A stretch of DNA of 39,087 bases from Bacteroidales bacterium (GCA_014800525.1 JAAVFV010000027.1:1-39087); one strand, 5' to 3'. Positions 26,216-34,835 are shown, counted from the stretch's first letter. A program made the numbers and translations. The notes: generated by a model from the letters alone, not told the origin.

Positions 26216-27547
26216 ATGAAATTGAAAGATAATATATCGATTGTTTGGATAAGGATCTCACGGCCACTGATTGTGATCGGTTTTGTTCTCCTCGGCGTGC
26301 TGTCTGTGTTGGCACAGAAGGTATGGACTCCTCAGGAGATGCCGAATGTGCAGGTGGCCGATCGCCGGGAATATGTGTCTGATCCATCGAATGCCATGGA
26401 TCGGGAGGCTACAATGAAGGTGAATCAGCGTCTTGCGGCCCTCCGTCAGCAGACCACGGCTGAAGTAGCCGTGGCTATAGCTCCAAATATCGGGGATATT
26501 CCGATTGAGGAATGGAGCGAGCAGCTGTTCACACTCTGGGGAATCGGAAAGAACGACCGCGACAATGGAGTGTTGCTCGTGATTGCCCTCGACCAGCATA
26601 AGGCCCGCATTCAGACCGGTTATGGCGCCGAAGGAGTATTGCCTGATATAGCGTGCGCCAATATCATATCCGAGTCTATTGTGCCGAATATGCGTGCCGG
26701 AGATCTTGATGCGGCAGTGGAGGATGCCACGGCGATGATTGCAGGCGCTATGACCGACCCTGCTGTGGCCGAGGAACTCCGGAGCCGTGAGCCGGATAAT
26801 TATTCCGGTGTGTCTGAGACATTGTCACCGGAGGTGTTCTGGAGTTTTATTAAGATTGTGGCCGGAGTGCTGTTAGTGATGGAAATCTTTTGTTTCTGCC
26901 GGGATCTCTGGCTTAATCGCAAAGGAGACAATCATGAGCGGGCATTGCGCTGGCGTAATCATCTGAAGAGCTATTTCTGGTGTGGTATTCTCACTCTTGG
27001 TCCGGGCTTGCTCATCTTCCTGCTGGCTTTATGGCGTTATCGTTCGCTGCGCACGCGGCGGCGTGTGTGTCCCACATGCGGCGCTAAGATGCGGCGCCTC
27101 GGGGAAGAGGAGGATAATGAGCTTCTGAGTCCGTCGCAGGATCTGGAGGAGCGTCTGAACACGGTTGATTATGACGTATGGGAGTGTCCCGATTGCGGCA
27201 CGATCGAGCGGTTTCCCTATCGTATCGATCAGAAGCGTTATACGGAATGCCCGAATTGTCACACAGTGGCCATGGGGCTGAAGAGTGACCGCGTATTACG
27301 TCCGGCTACCACCCGCAGTGAGGGCCTGGGTGAAAGGGTATATGAATGCGAATTCTGTCATCATCAGCATAAGACCGGATATCGGATTCCGCGCAAGGAG
27401 GATGCCGCAGCTGCAGCTATAGCTGCCGGAGCCATCCTCGGATCGGGACGGCATGGAGGAGACAGCGGATTTGGTGGAGGCGGAGGCTTCGGTGGGGGAT
27501 TTGGCGGAGGCTCCACAGGCGGAGGCGGTGCCTCCGGAGGCTGGTGA
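26216..27547 (+). CDS. TPM-domain membrane protein with four CxxC zinc motifs and Gly-rich tail
   Basis: 443 residues. A signal or anchor helix (about 15-33) is followed by a TPM domain (about 51-180; ADRREYVSDPSNAMDREA, LFTLWGIGKNDRDNGVLLVIAL, GYGAEGVLPD). Membrane helices follow at about 209-227 and 255-273. Then come four CxxC pairs: C285/C288, C324/C327, C345/C348 and C378/C381 (the last with H382, H383 and H385), which look like two zinc ribbons. The tail is GGGGFGGGFGGGSTGGGG up to 443. YgcG-like TPM proteins usually have the Gly tail and the helix but not the zinc part. TPM domains have been tied to membrane quality control and phosphatase activity; the role here is unknown. Confidence 0.83.
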   Translation: MKLKDNISIVWIRISRPLIVIGFVLLGVLSVLAQKVWTPQEMPNVQVADRREYVSDPSNAMDREATMKVNQRLAALRQQTTAEVAVAIAPNIGDIPIEEWSEQLFTLWGIGKNDRDNGVLLVIALDQHKARIQTGYGAEGVLPDIACANIISESIVPNMRAGDLDAAVEDATAMIAGAMTDPAVAEELRSREPDNYSGVSETLSPEVFWSFIKIVAGVLLVMEIFCFCRDLWLNRKGDNHERALRWRNHLKSYFWCGILTLGPGLLIFLLALWRYRSLRTRRRVCPTCGAKMRRLGEEEDNELLSPSQDLEERLNTVDYDVWECPDCGTIERFPYRIDQKRYTECPNCHTVAMGLKSDRVLRPATTRSEGLGERVYECEFCHHQHKTGYRIPRKEDAAAAAIAAGAILGSGRHGGDSGFGGGGGFGGGFGGGSTGGGGASGGW

Positions 27548-27564
27548 TCCTTATTGATGGCGCC

Positions 27565-29217
27565 TTATTCAGAGATGCGCTGCATCCGGATTGTTGTCTT
27601 TTGTCCGGGGAATAAGATGGTGAGCACCGGGTTCTCATAGCGGGCCTTCACTTCGCCCTGGATCAGTTGGCCATCGGCATCGATCCATTCCACATTGTAA
27701 GTATTACTGAGGCCTGACTCGTGGAGTCGGGCCTTAATCATACCTTGACCCCAGAGGTCGGAGTTTACCCGCGCCCCGTCAAGATAAATCAACTGATAGC
27801 CGTCATCGGCTCTCACCATTGCCAACCGATAGTCGCCGCCGGGAGGAAGAATGGCATCATCGTATGTGTGGTCGAGTATTGACCATATTCCTTCTTTCGG
27901 GTCTGTGGAACGGCTGAAGTATGTATGGCGCACATTGGGATCTCCAAACCGTGTGATCTCAAAATCTTCGGGGGTCGGTCGGGGTTCGAGAGCAATCCAG
28001 TCGACCTCTATGGCTCCTCCGGGGTAAATCACAAAACCGATACTGTCAATTCCTTCCCGGCAGGGGATGGATGATAGTATCGGTCGGTATTTACGATTTC
28101 CGGCACTGAAGCTTAACTTTTCGCGGGCTAAGGTGATGGAGAAGGCATTCCTGCCGTTGTGGAGATCAAGATCTTTGGTCAGTGTCTGAGTGATGGTGTC
28201 AGAAGGGGTCTGAAGTGCGACTTCCATAAATGGAGAGAAATAGGTCTCATCCCGGTTTTGGTCGGAGGTCTTGAGAATGATATCCCGGCGCTGATGACCG
28301 GTATCAATTATCCGTATGCCCCATGCCGGATGTGATATTTTCTTTGTGCGCCCGTCGGACATGATATAGGGGTATGTCTTCCCGGCCACATTATGAATAT
28401 TGGAGGCGCGGAATGTCAGCTCAAGTCCGTGGATACCGTATGCCGGAAGAAGGCGGACAACAGTATCAGCTGAGGGATTCTCTATCCGGAGGGGTTTTGC
28501 ATCGATGTTTTCTCCTAATGGGGAGAAGCCTCGTTGAGAATTCAGATATCGGGGTTGGATTTCCCGGGCGGAGGCGAGGGCCGATACTGATGAAAAAATG
28601 CCGACAAGCGCGAATATGAGCACAATGCCGCCGATGATTTTATTTATCAGCCACATCGAACGCAGATTAAAGTGGGAACGTATCTTGTCGATAGAGAAAG
28701 AGACAAACCACCACCAGCATAGCGCTCCTACTGCAATGGCAAGATAGCCACCAATGTATGTGAACCATGGCAGACTCGGTCCCATGAAGTTAAACCGGGC
28801 GAAAAGGCCGATTATCAGGAAGATAATCAGGGGGTTGGAGAAAGTGAAAAGAAAGCCGTTCAGGATATTCCGTTTGGCGGATATACGTTGCTCGTCGGGT
28901 TTCTTGAGATTCCGTGTGGGGTTGGAGCGGAAGAGGTAGATTCCGAATCCAATCAGTACTACCGAACCGAGAAGCTGAATGATATTTTGATTTCGTTCTA
29001 GGAATTCCTCAATGAATGATAGCCCGAAGCCTGTGAGCAGGGAGTAGAAAAGATCGGAGATGGTGGCTCCGACTCCTGTATAGAAACCGGTTTTGCGGCC
29101 TTTCTCGAGTGTGCGCTGGACACAAAGAATGCCTACAGGTCCCATCGGGGCCGATATTATGATTCCAATGGCGAGACCTCGCCAGAGTAAATACAGTAGG
29201 GCTTCGAAGAAGTGCAC
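27565..29217 (-). CDS. LysE-family exporter with a large C-terminal extracytoplasmic domain
   Basis: 550 residues. Residues 1 to about 215 form a six-helix LysE/RhtB exporter: IIISAPMGPVGILCVQRTLEKG (18-39) is its signature, and helices near 75-95, 115-140, 150-170 and 185-212 follow. LysE proteins pass amino acids or similar small solutes out of the cell. After a Ser/Ala linker comes a domain of about 330 residues (about 220-550) rich in beta strands, with GLELTFRASNIHNVAGKTY and GAIEVDWIALEPRP resembling carbohydrate- or ligand-binding beta-sandwiches. Typical LysE proteins are about 200-215 residues, so this is a fusion. It lies 3 bases after the lipoprotein gene, at the end of the pyrE operon. 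The domain's ligand is unknown. Confidence 0.8.
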   Translation of the reverse strand: MHFFEALLYLLWRGLAIGIIISAPMGPVGILCVQRTLEKGRKTGFYTGVGATISDLFYSLLTGFGLSFIEEFLERNQNIIQLLGSVVLIGFGIYLFRSNPTRNLKKPDEQRISAKRNILNGFLFTFSNPLIIFLIIGLFARFNFMGPSLPWFTYIGGYLAIAVGALCWWWFVSFSIDKIRSHFNLRSMWLINKIIGGIVLIFALVGIFSSVSALASAREIQPRYLNSQRGFSPLGENIDAKPLRIENPSADTVVRLLPAYGIHGLELTFRASNIHNVAGKTYPYIMSDGRTKKISHPAWGIRIIDTGHQRRDIILKTSDQNRDETYFSPFMEVALQTPSDTITQTLTKDLDLHNGRNAFSITLAREKLSFSAGNRKYRPILSSIPCREGIDSIGFVIYPGGAIEVDWIALEPRPTPEDFEITRFGDPNVRHTYFSRSTDPKEGIWSILDHTYDDAILPPGGDYRLAMVRADDGYQLIYLDGARVNSDLWGQGMIKARLHESGLSNTYNVEWIDADGQLIQGEVKARYENPVLTILFPGQKTTIRMQRISE

Positions 29218-29220
29218 GAC

Positions 29221-29784
29221 TTAGTTGGTTATGAGATATCCTCCGTTTCCGGGGAGACATTTATACCTCCGGAGGCCGTATCGGTCTTTATATGCGGGTC
29301 CTGATATAGGGGAGCCTCCCGACATTGTGACATCGTAGACCGAACCGCATACCGGACAGATAGCCTCGTAGGTGGAGGGGTCAATTTTTACGCGGACATC
29401 CTGTTTGCGTTCCACGGGGCATGCCAGATCATAGGCTAACGGGATGTTGGTCTGAGTGGAGAACGGATCCATTCCTCCGATCAGCAATACGCCTCCGAAT
29501 CCTGTGAAGCTGCGTTCGAGATATGGGAATCCGGCGGGTTCACGGAGCTGTTTGATAAACTGACGATGGATTCCGTAGCCGCTCACACCGTAGGTATGCC
29601 ACATTGCGGCCTCCCCGAGATTAATGCTTACGGGGTAGGAGGGAATACGGTCGTCGTCGATTTCATGACAACTGTTGATTGCGATACATACCAATAGGAT
29701 TAATACGGCATCAATCAGTCGTCCGAGTATGGAGGACGCTTTACGGGATGCTATGGCTTTTATCCGTTGCAAACGGGACATCAC
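29221..29784 (-). CDS. Lipoprotein with Rieske-like fold and altered cluster ligands
   Basis: 187 residues. A basic start and a hydrophobic helix end in INSC (C39), a probable lipid attachment site. The C-terminal half reads like a Rieske domain: YDLACPVE, then about 18 residues, CPVCGSVYDV, SGGSPISGPA and RRYKC. A normal Rieske centre has CxH and CxxH ligands. Here the first pair has no His (CPV) and the second is CPVC, so a [2Fe-2S] Rieske cluster is unlikely; zinc or another metal site, or none, may be present. It overlaps the SRPBCC gene by 4 bases and ends 3 bases before the LysE-like gene. The fold call comes from pattern only. Confidence 0.65.
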   Translation of the reverse strand: MMSRLQRIKAIASRKASSILGRLIDAVLILLVCIAINSCHEIDDDRIPSYPVSINLGEAAMWHTYGVSGYGIHRQFIKQLREPAGFPYLERSFTGFGGVLLIGGMDPFSTQTNIPLAYDLACPVERKQDVRVKIDPSTYEAICPVCGSVYDVTMSGGSPISGPAYKDRYGLRRYKCLPGNGGYLITN

Positions 29785-30218
29785 TCAAAGGGAATGTGGC
29801 GGAGCATCTGGGCAAACTGCTCTGTCATCTTTTTAAGGGGGCCGTTAACCATCGGCTTGAGCATCGCCGGAATCTGAAGGTCAATATCCACCTGTGCCGT
29901 ACATGAAATCTCGGTAACGGGAGAAATATGGAGTGTAAGGGAGATGGGTACGGGAGTGGAGACGCCTTCGAGACGGATGAGCACGGGAGCCTCACAACGT
30001 GTTTTGCGCAGTGTGAGGTCTCCGACCGGTCCGGCGGGGAATGAGATTGTGTCGGATGTGATCTTCACCTGATTGAAAAGATCTTTCTGATCGGCGGGGA
30101 TACTATCTTCGGGTACCTGGGCAAGGAGTTCCTTGAGGCCTTCGAGATTGGAGAGTTTATCGTATACTTTCTGAGCGGGGGCGTTGATGCCCACCTCTTC
30201 GCTTTTGTATTCAGCCAT
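29781..30218 (-). CDS. SRPBCC/START-like family protein
   Basis: 145 residues. The opening EVGINAPAQKVYDKLSNLEGLKELL is the typical first strand and helix of the SRPBCC (Bet v 1-like) fold. A central beta sheet follows, and the C-terminus is a long helix (PMVNGPLKKMTEQFAQMLRHI) that would cover the ligand cavity. Members bind hydrophobic ligands; the ligand here is not known. There is no signal peptide. The pairing with pyrE, 23 bases upstream, is one I have seen often in Bacteroidales, and it suggests only co-transcription. Confidence 0.8.
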   Translation of the reverse strand: MAEYKSEEVGINAPAQKVYDKLSNLEGLKELLAQVPEDSIPADQKDLFNQVKITSDTISFPAGPVGDLTLRKTRCEAPVLIRLEGVSTPVPISLTLHISPVTEISCTAQVDIDLQIPAMLKPMVNGPLKKMTEQFAQMLRHIPFE

Positions 30219-30241
30219 AATTTAAGATTAAGGGAGAGAAA

Positions 30242-30892
30242 TTAGAAATTTCTATCGTTATTAGGAGCCCAACCGGCGGGGTCGGTACGCCAGAGTTCGA
30301 GCACGGAAAGGTCGGCCGGACGGATATATTCCATATCGACCGCAGCCTGGAGCATCTCTTCGTAGGTGAAGAGTGATGTTACCCGGATATCGGCATCTTT
30401 GAGGCGTTTCACGGCCATAGGGAATTCATAGCTGAAGGCTGTGATGAGTCCGACAGCCTCACAACCATTTGCCTCCACAGCCTCCTTGGCCTTTACGGAG
30501 TTGGCGCCGGTGGTGATAAGGTCTTCAAAGAGCACTACCTTCCATCCCGGTCGGAGATTGCCTTCGATACGGTTTTCGAGACCATGGTCCTTCGGGGTGT
30601 CGCGCACATACGCGAAGGGGAATCCCAACGCATCGGCCACGAGTGTACCCATAGGAATAGCACCGGTGGAGACACTGGCGATCGCCTGTGCCTCGGGGAA
30701 TTGCTCAATCACAATCTTCGCAATCTCAATCTTAATGAGGTTGCGGAGTGTGGGATAGGAGAGGAGTCGACGATGATCGTTATATATGGGGGAATTCCAT
30801 CCAGAACCCCAGACGAAGGGGATATCCGGTTGCAGCTTGATGGCACTTGCCTGGAGGAATTTTTCAGCTAAAAGACGTTCAGGTTTCTTCAT
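30242..30892 (-). CDS. pyrE: Orotate phosphoribosyltransferase
   Basis: 216 residues, the common size. It joins orotate and PRPP to give orotidine 5'-phosphate, the fifth step of pyrimidine synthesis. The PRPP-binding loop LFEDLITTGANS (121-132) is intact, and KDHG (101-104) is the flexible catalytic loop. The orotate region at the N-terminus is seen in SGWNSPIYNDHR (30-41). A clear promoter lies 53 bases before the start. It heads the unit pyrE, SRPBCC, lipoprotein, LysE-like. Confidence 0.97.
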   Translation of the reverse strand: MKKPERLLAEKFLQASAIKLQPDIPFVWGSGWNSPIYNDHRRLLSYPTLRNLIKIEIAKIVIEQFPEAQAIASVSTGAIPMGTLVADALGFPFAYVRDTPKDHGLENRIEGNLRPGWKVVLFEDLITTGANSVKAKEAVEANGCEAVGLITAFSYEFPMAVKRLKDADIRVTSLFTYEEMLQAAVDMEYIRPADLSVLELWRTDPAGWAPNNDRNF

Positions 30893-30944
30893 AACAGTTC
30901 AAGAGAGATTCATAGAGGAGAGTATTTGTATATGCAATAATCTA

Positions 30945-30976
30945 CAAAATTACAATTCTATAAGGGAAAATCCAAA
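30945..30976 (-). promoter_or_regulatory. Promoter of pyrE
   Basis: On the minus strand, TTTG (30976-30973) is followed by 20 bases and a perfect TAATTTTG (30952-30945), matching TTTG-N20-TAnnTTTG. It lies 53 bases before the pyrE start. Confidence 0.75.
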
Positions 30977-31032
30977 TATTCGGAGGTAAAAAACATGTAG
31001 GAATATTGCACTATTGATGTGTGCAGTATAAG

Positions 31033-31722
31033 TCAGTAGGTTACGCCGACTGTAAGAAGTGACAGGCGGAGGGAAGGTTGGGCGTGGAGGAGGGTAAGTG
31101 CGGCTGAGGTCAGGGTGGAGCCGGTGGTGCAGACGTCGTCGATCAATAAGATTCTGGCACCGGAGCGGGGAATCTCAGCCAGTGTGAAGATATTCCGGAG
31201 GTTTTCCATACGTTGTTCGATGGTGAGGGCCGTCTGAGTGCGATGGGGCCGACTTGCTTTCAGAAAGTGTCTTACCGGTATTCCGGTCGATTCGGAAACT
31301 CCGGCGGCGATAAGTTCGGTCTGATTATATCCACGGCGTGCTTTCTTGAGGAAATGCATGGGAATGGGAAGTATATAATCAAGATCCTGAAGGAAGGCGG
31401 AGGGAAAGAGTTCATCGGCAATGAGACGGCCTAAGAATGGGCCGACGGATGGGAAACGGCGGTATTTCAGATCCTGCATCAGCTCGGAGATAGGGGCTCC
31501 GGAAGAATAGAAGAAATGGCCTGTGGCGCGGTCGAAGGGAAATTTCCCGGCAAAGCGCATTGCCATAGGGTTGTTGGGATTGGTATGATATAGGGTGCGA
31601 GGTAGAGCTGCCTGACAGATACCGCATAGAATCTGCCCCGTTTCTATATGGTTGCCGCAAAGATGACAGCTGGTGGGGAATATGAAATCGCGAAGTGCGC
31701 GAGGAATGTCGAGAAGAGACAT
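31033..31722 (-). CDS. comF: ComF family phosphoribosyltransferase-like protein
   Basis: 229 residues. An N-terminal zinc finger (C19, C22, C33, C36 in CHLCGNHI and CGICQAAL) precedes a phosphoribosyltransferase fold with LIDDVCTTGST (193-203). KARRGYNQTELIA (127-139) is a strong ComF signature. ComF/GntX proteins help handle imported single-stranded DNA in natural transformation in some bacteria; whether they transfer phosphoribose is unclear. It ends the MATE-prmC-recX-comF run, 32 bases after recX. Confidence 0.92.
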   Translation of the reverse strand: MSLLDIPRALRDFIFPTSCHLCGNHIETGQILCGICQAALPRTLYHTNPNNPMAMRFAGKFPFDRATGHFFYSSGAPISELMQDLKYRRFPSVGPFLGRLIADELFPSAFLQDLDYILPIPMHFLKKARRGYNQTELIAAGVSESTGIPVRHFLKASRPHRTQTALTIEQRMENLRNIFTLAEIPRSGARILLIDDVCTTGSTLTSAALTLLHAQPSLRLSLLTVGVTY

Positions 31723-31754
31723 GAGGTATCGAGATTATTGAGGTAAGGTGTAAT

Positions 31755-32249
31755 TCAATCTTCCTGATTTTGGCGACGGAGAGTGGATATGCATCGGGAT
31801 ATCAGATTGCTTTCGAATCCTCTGGAGGCCATTGAGCGGAAAAGCTTCATACGGTCTTCGGCAAGATTCAAATCGAGATGCGAACTTCGCAGTTTCGAGC
31901 CGGCGACACGAACGGCCATAGCCTGATACTCATCAGAATCGAATTCTTCGATTCCGGCCATAATATCTTCCTGTGGAATACGCTTTAGGGCGAGGGCGGC
32001 TCGAACCTTGCGGAATCCCCAACCAGCGAATCGCACCTTATCGCGCACAAATGATGTGGCGAATCGCGAGGAGTCAATGAACCGGTTGGATTCAAGGTAG
32101 TCTAAGATTGCCTCGATATCAGTTTTGGAAAGCTCCATCTTACGCAATTTTTCAGCAATCTCAAAACGACAATGTTCTCCGCGGGCACAGAGCCCGGCCA
32201 TTTTCAGGCGTGCGGCTTCAGGGGTGACCGGTTTCTTGCGTTTCATCAT
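31755..32249 (-). CDS. recX: RecX family regulator of RecA
   Basis: 164 residues from the ATG at 32249. A longer in-frame reading to 32402 runs back into prmC and looks nothing like a RecX, while MMKRKKPVTPEAARLKMAGLC starts at the right point. Small helical modules follow: RGEHCRFEIAEKLRKMELSK, YLESNRFIDSSRFATSFVRDKVR and the conserved GWGFRKVRAALALK. RecX caps or inhibits RecA filaments in recombination and the SOS response. No recA is within view. It lies 40 bases after prmC. Confidence 0.9.
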   Translation of the reverse strand: MMKRKKPVTPEAARLKMAGLCARGEHCRFEIAEKLRKMELSKTDIEAILDYLESNRFIDSSRFATSFVRDKVRFAGWGFRKVRAALALKRIPQEDIMAGIEEFDSDEYQAMAVRVAGSKLRSSHLDLNLAEDRMKLFRSMASRGFESNLISRCISTLRRQNQED

Positions 32250-32289
32250 ATTGAAGGTATCGATAACTTCATTTATAGGATTCGGAATA

Positions 32290-33144
32290 TCAGTCAGCGG
32301 GGCGGAGGGCTGTGAGGAAGCGTTCTTTGCCGTAGAGGTCCTTGATAAGGGAGACATTCCTGAAATGGTGGTGGAGCGCCAATTGCTTAAGAGGCTCAGC
32401 ATAGTGCGGATTTATCTCAAACCATATGCTTCCATCGCTGCTCAGCGCCTCGCTGGCTATTTCGAGAATGCGGGAATAGAAGATAAGGGGTGTGGCATCA
32501 GCCACAAATAATGCCTGGGGAGGTTCGTAATCAAGCACATTGGCATCCATCTCGGCTTTCTCTTGCTCGCATATGTAGGGAGGATTGCTGACAATAATAT
32601 CCAGATTTCCGGCTGAGGGCATCCAGTCGAAAATATCGGCGTGGATAAAATCAATCCGGGCATGAAGCTCGGCGGCATTCCGGCGTGCAATGGTCAGCGC
32701 ATCTTCGGAGATATCAAGCGCCGTCACTTTCGAGAATGGGAGATTGCGGCTCAGGGCGATTGCGATTGCGCCGGAGCCTGTGCCGATATCAAGTACACGC
32801 AGATCCGCGCGCCCCCCATATCCCTTCACAATCATATCCACCAATTCCTCTGTCTCGGGTCGGGGAATCAAGACTCCGGGGCTGACTTTCAGTCGCATAC
32901 CATAGAAAGAAGCTTCTCCCAAGACATATTGCACGGGTTCGTGAGCAAGAAGCCGGGGAATGAATTCGTCGAATTTCTCCTGAAGCCAGTCGGAGACGGG
33001 AGAATTGGCATGAATGACGATATCGGTGAGTTCCCAACCTTTCAATGCATGGAAGATCAGACGAACCATCGCCTCGGCCTCATGACGGCCGTAGAGGGGA
33101 GTAAGCCGGCTCACGGCCGAGCGGTTTAATTCGTGAATAGTCAT
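32290..33144 (-). CDS. prmC: Peptide chain release factor N5-glutamine methyltransferase
   Basis: 284 residues, the normal length. It methylates the GGQ glutamine of release factors RF1 and RF2 with S-adenosylmethionine. The SAM-binding motif VLDIGTGSGAIAIAL (117-131) and the catalytic NPPY (187-190) are intact. The early IPRPETEELV (93-102) is typical of PrmC/HemK. It starts 2 bases after the MATE gene's stop codon, so translation is probably coupled, and recX follows. Confidence 0.96.
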   Translation of the reverse strand: MTIHELNRSAVSRLTPLYGRHEAEAMVRLIFHALKGWELTDIVIHANSPVSDWLQEKFDEFIPRLLAHEPVQYVLGEASFYGMRLKVSPGVLIPRPETEELVDMIVKGYGGRADLRVLDIGTGSGAIAIALSRNLPFSKVTALDISEDALTIARRNAAELHARIDFIHADIFDWMPSAGNLDIIVSNPPYICEQEKAEMDANVLDYEPPQALFVADATPLIFYSRILEIASEALSSDGSIWFEINPHYAEPLKQLALHHHFRNVSLIKDLYGKERFLTALRPAD

Positions 33145-33146
33145 TG

Positions 33147-34517
33147 TTATTTGGAGAAAGATTTATGTTGCCATTTAAGGGAATTCCAACGGCGTATGAA
33201 GATGATACCACGGAGATTTTCATCCAGGGCGAACATCCACCACATTCCTAAGATTCCGAATCCGGCGGCCACGCCTAATCCCCAGGCTCCTCCCACGGCT
33301 ACGATCCACATCACCATCAGACCGACATAGAAGGGATAATTGACATCGCCCGTAGCCTGCAGGGCATTGACGTACAAGATATTGATCGGTCTTCCGATTT
33401 CGAGTATGACATCGATCCAGAGTATAGCCACACCGATTGCGATAATTTCTTTATTTGTGGTGAGCGTAGTCATGAGCCAGGTACCTCCGAGGGCCGTGAG
33501 CAGGGAGAAGAAGAGAGTCCAACCCAAGGCGACCCGCATCACGTACTTGCCCATCAGATAAGCTCCTTTCCATTTGTCGCCTCCCACGAGATGGCCGATC
33601 GAGATAGCTCCGGCATGGGAGATAGCGATAGAGAACAGATAGACGAACATGATGATATTGACACAATAGGTGCGGGCGGCGAGGGCTTCCATACCCATGG
33701 CTGTGATGAAGAATACGAGTACAAGCTGAGAGAGATAATAGCTCACCTGCTCTCCGGCTGCCGGAAGGCCGACGCGCAGGAGATTGCGGAGTTCGCGGCC
33801 TGGCCAATGGCGGAAGATGTGCCAGGGGAAGCGGGGGACGGTGGTGACGAATAGGATGATGAGAAGAATCACCATCGCCGCCGTACGCGATATGGCTGTC
33901 GATATGGCTGCTCCTTTCACACCCAAGGCCGGCGCTCCGAAGGCTCCGAAGATGAGGGCATAGTTGCCGATGATATTGAGGATATTGACCACCAGAATCA
34001 CGGCCATCGGATAGATAGGCTTGTTGTTTGATCGCAGTACGGCCGATACTGTAAGTTGGATTGCCTGTACGAAAGCGAAGAGGCCGACCATCTCGATATA
34101 TGTGCGTCCTAATTCGAGCATTTCTCCTGATAGGCCGAGACGCTCAAGGATCGGGCGCCCGAATATCCATAGGCCGAAGCTTACGGCAAGCCCGAAGATG
34201 AGGTTCACCACCAGGGCCACTCCCACCACAGTCTCCATACGGTCGCGGCGCGAGGCTCCGAGATATTGACTGCATAAGACGGAGGTGCCGAGGTTGATCA
34301 CCTCGAAGATGATGAATGTAAATGAAAGTATCTGATTTGCTAATCCGACTGCAGCCACACTACTGTCGGAATGGCGTGAAAGCATGAATGTGTCGACGGC
34401 TCCGAGGGTCATCACCAGAAGGGTTTCGATGAGTAGGGGGATGGTGAGATGTGCCAGTTCGCGTCTGAGCGGCGATTTGCGGCGGCGGTTCCCCAAAAAC
34501 ATCCGGAACTTCTTCAT
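33147..34517 (-). CDS. MATE family multidrug/metabolite efflux transporter
   Basis: 456 residues from the ATG at 34517. A longer form from 34592 adds 25 residues with no family likeness. Twelve hydrophobic helices are visible. The start RRELAHLTIPLLIETLLVMTLGAVDTFMLSR is the classic MatE opening, and two related halves follow, meeting near residue 230. MATE proteins export cationic drugs or metabolites in exchange for Na+ or H+. The substrate cannot be told. It heads a four-gene unit with prmC, recX and comF. I could not find a good promoter; the palindromic element copy 2 lies 130 bases upstream. Confidence 0.93.
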   Translation of the reverse strand: MKKFRMFLGNRRRKSPLRRELAHLTIPLLIETLLVMTLGAVDTFMLSRHSDSSVAAVGLANQILSFTFIIFEVINLGTSVLCSQYLGASRRDRMETVVGVALVVNLIFGLAVSFGLWIFGRPILERLGLSGEMLELGRTYIEMVGLFAFVQAIQLTVSAVLRSNNKPIYPMAVILVVNILNIIGNYALIFGAFGAPALGVKGAAISTAISRTAAMVILLIILFVTTVPRFPWHIFRHWPGRELRNLLRVGLPAAGEQVSYYLSQLVLVFFITAMGMEALAARTYCVNIIMFVYLFSIAISHAGAISIGHLVGGDKWKGAYLMGKYVMRVALGWTLFFSLLTALGGTWLMTTLTTNKEIIAIGVAILWIDVILEIGRPINILYVNALQATGDVNYPFYVGLMVMWIVAVGGAWGLGVAAGFGILGMWWMFALDENLRGIIFIRRWNSLKWQHKSFSK

Positions 34518-34646
34518 AAATAATGATTGGGCCTGGAGAGCCGGACTTTTTAATGAAATTGAATATCCCATAATTGAGCAAACGTTTGGCATCCTCCCGT
34601 TATTGCTTGATAAGGGGGTTTTAGAAAGAATGAGAAAAACGATCTG

Positions 34647-34834
34647 ATAAGTAAGTGTTCAAAATTAATTTACACTATATACGAGATTATTTTGGAGGCG
34701 ATTGGAGCGCGGAACGAAGGAGAATACTTATGTATTCGACTGAGTGACAAGCCACAAGCGGCCCAAAAGAAGCCGTAGATAGTATAAAAGATAATTTAAT
34801 TACTTGATATCGGTTAATTTTAATACTTACTTAT
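34647..34834 (+). repeat. Palindromic MITE-like element, copy 2
   Basis: Ends ATAAGTAAGTGTTCAAAATTAA (34647-34668) and the inverted TTAATTTTAATACTTACTTAT (34814-34834) bound 188 bp. The central hairpin GAATAC/GTATTC (34722-34737) lies at the same offset from the end (75-90) as in copy 1. CGACTGAGTGACAAG (34737-34751) matches copy 1 in 13 of 15 bases. It lies in the divergent gap between the MATE gene and the TPR gene, and its right end stops 1 base before the TPR gene's -33 element. Confidence 0.75.
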
Positions 34835-34835
34835 A

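Noticed and set aside
32250-32402. The N-terminal extension of recX
   Set aside because: It lies inside prmC, is low in family likeness, and a good ATG at 32249 begins the RecX domain.
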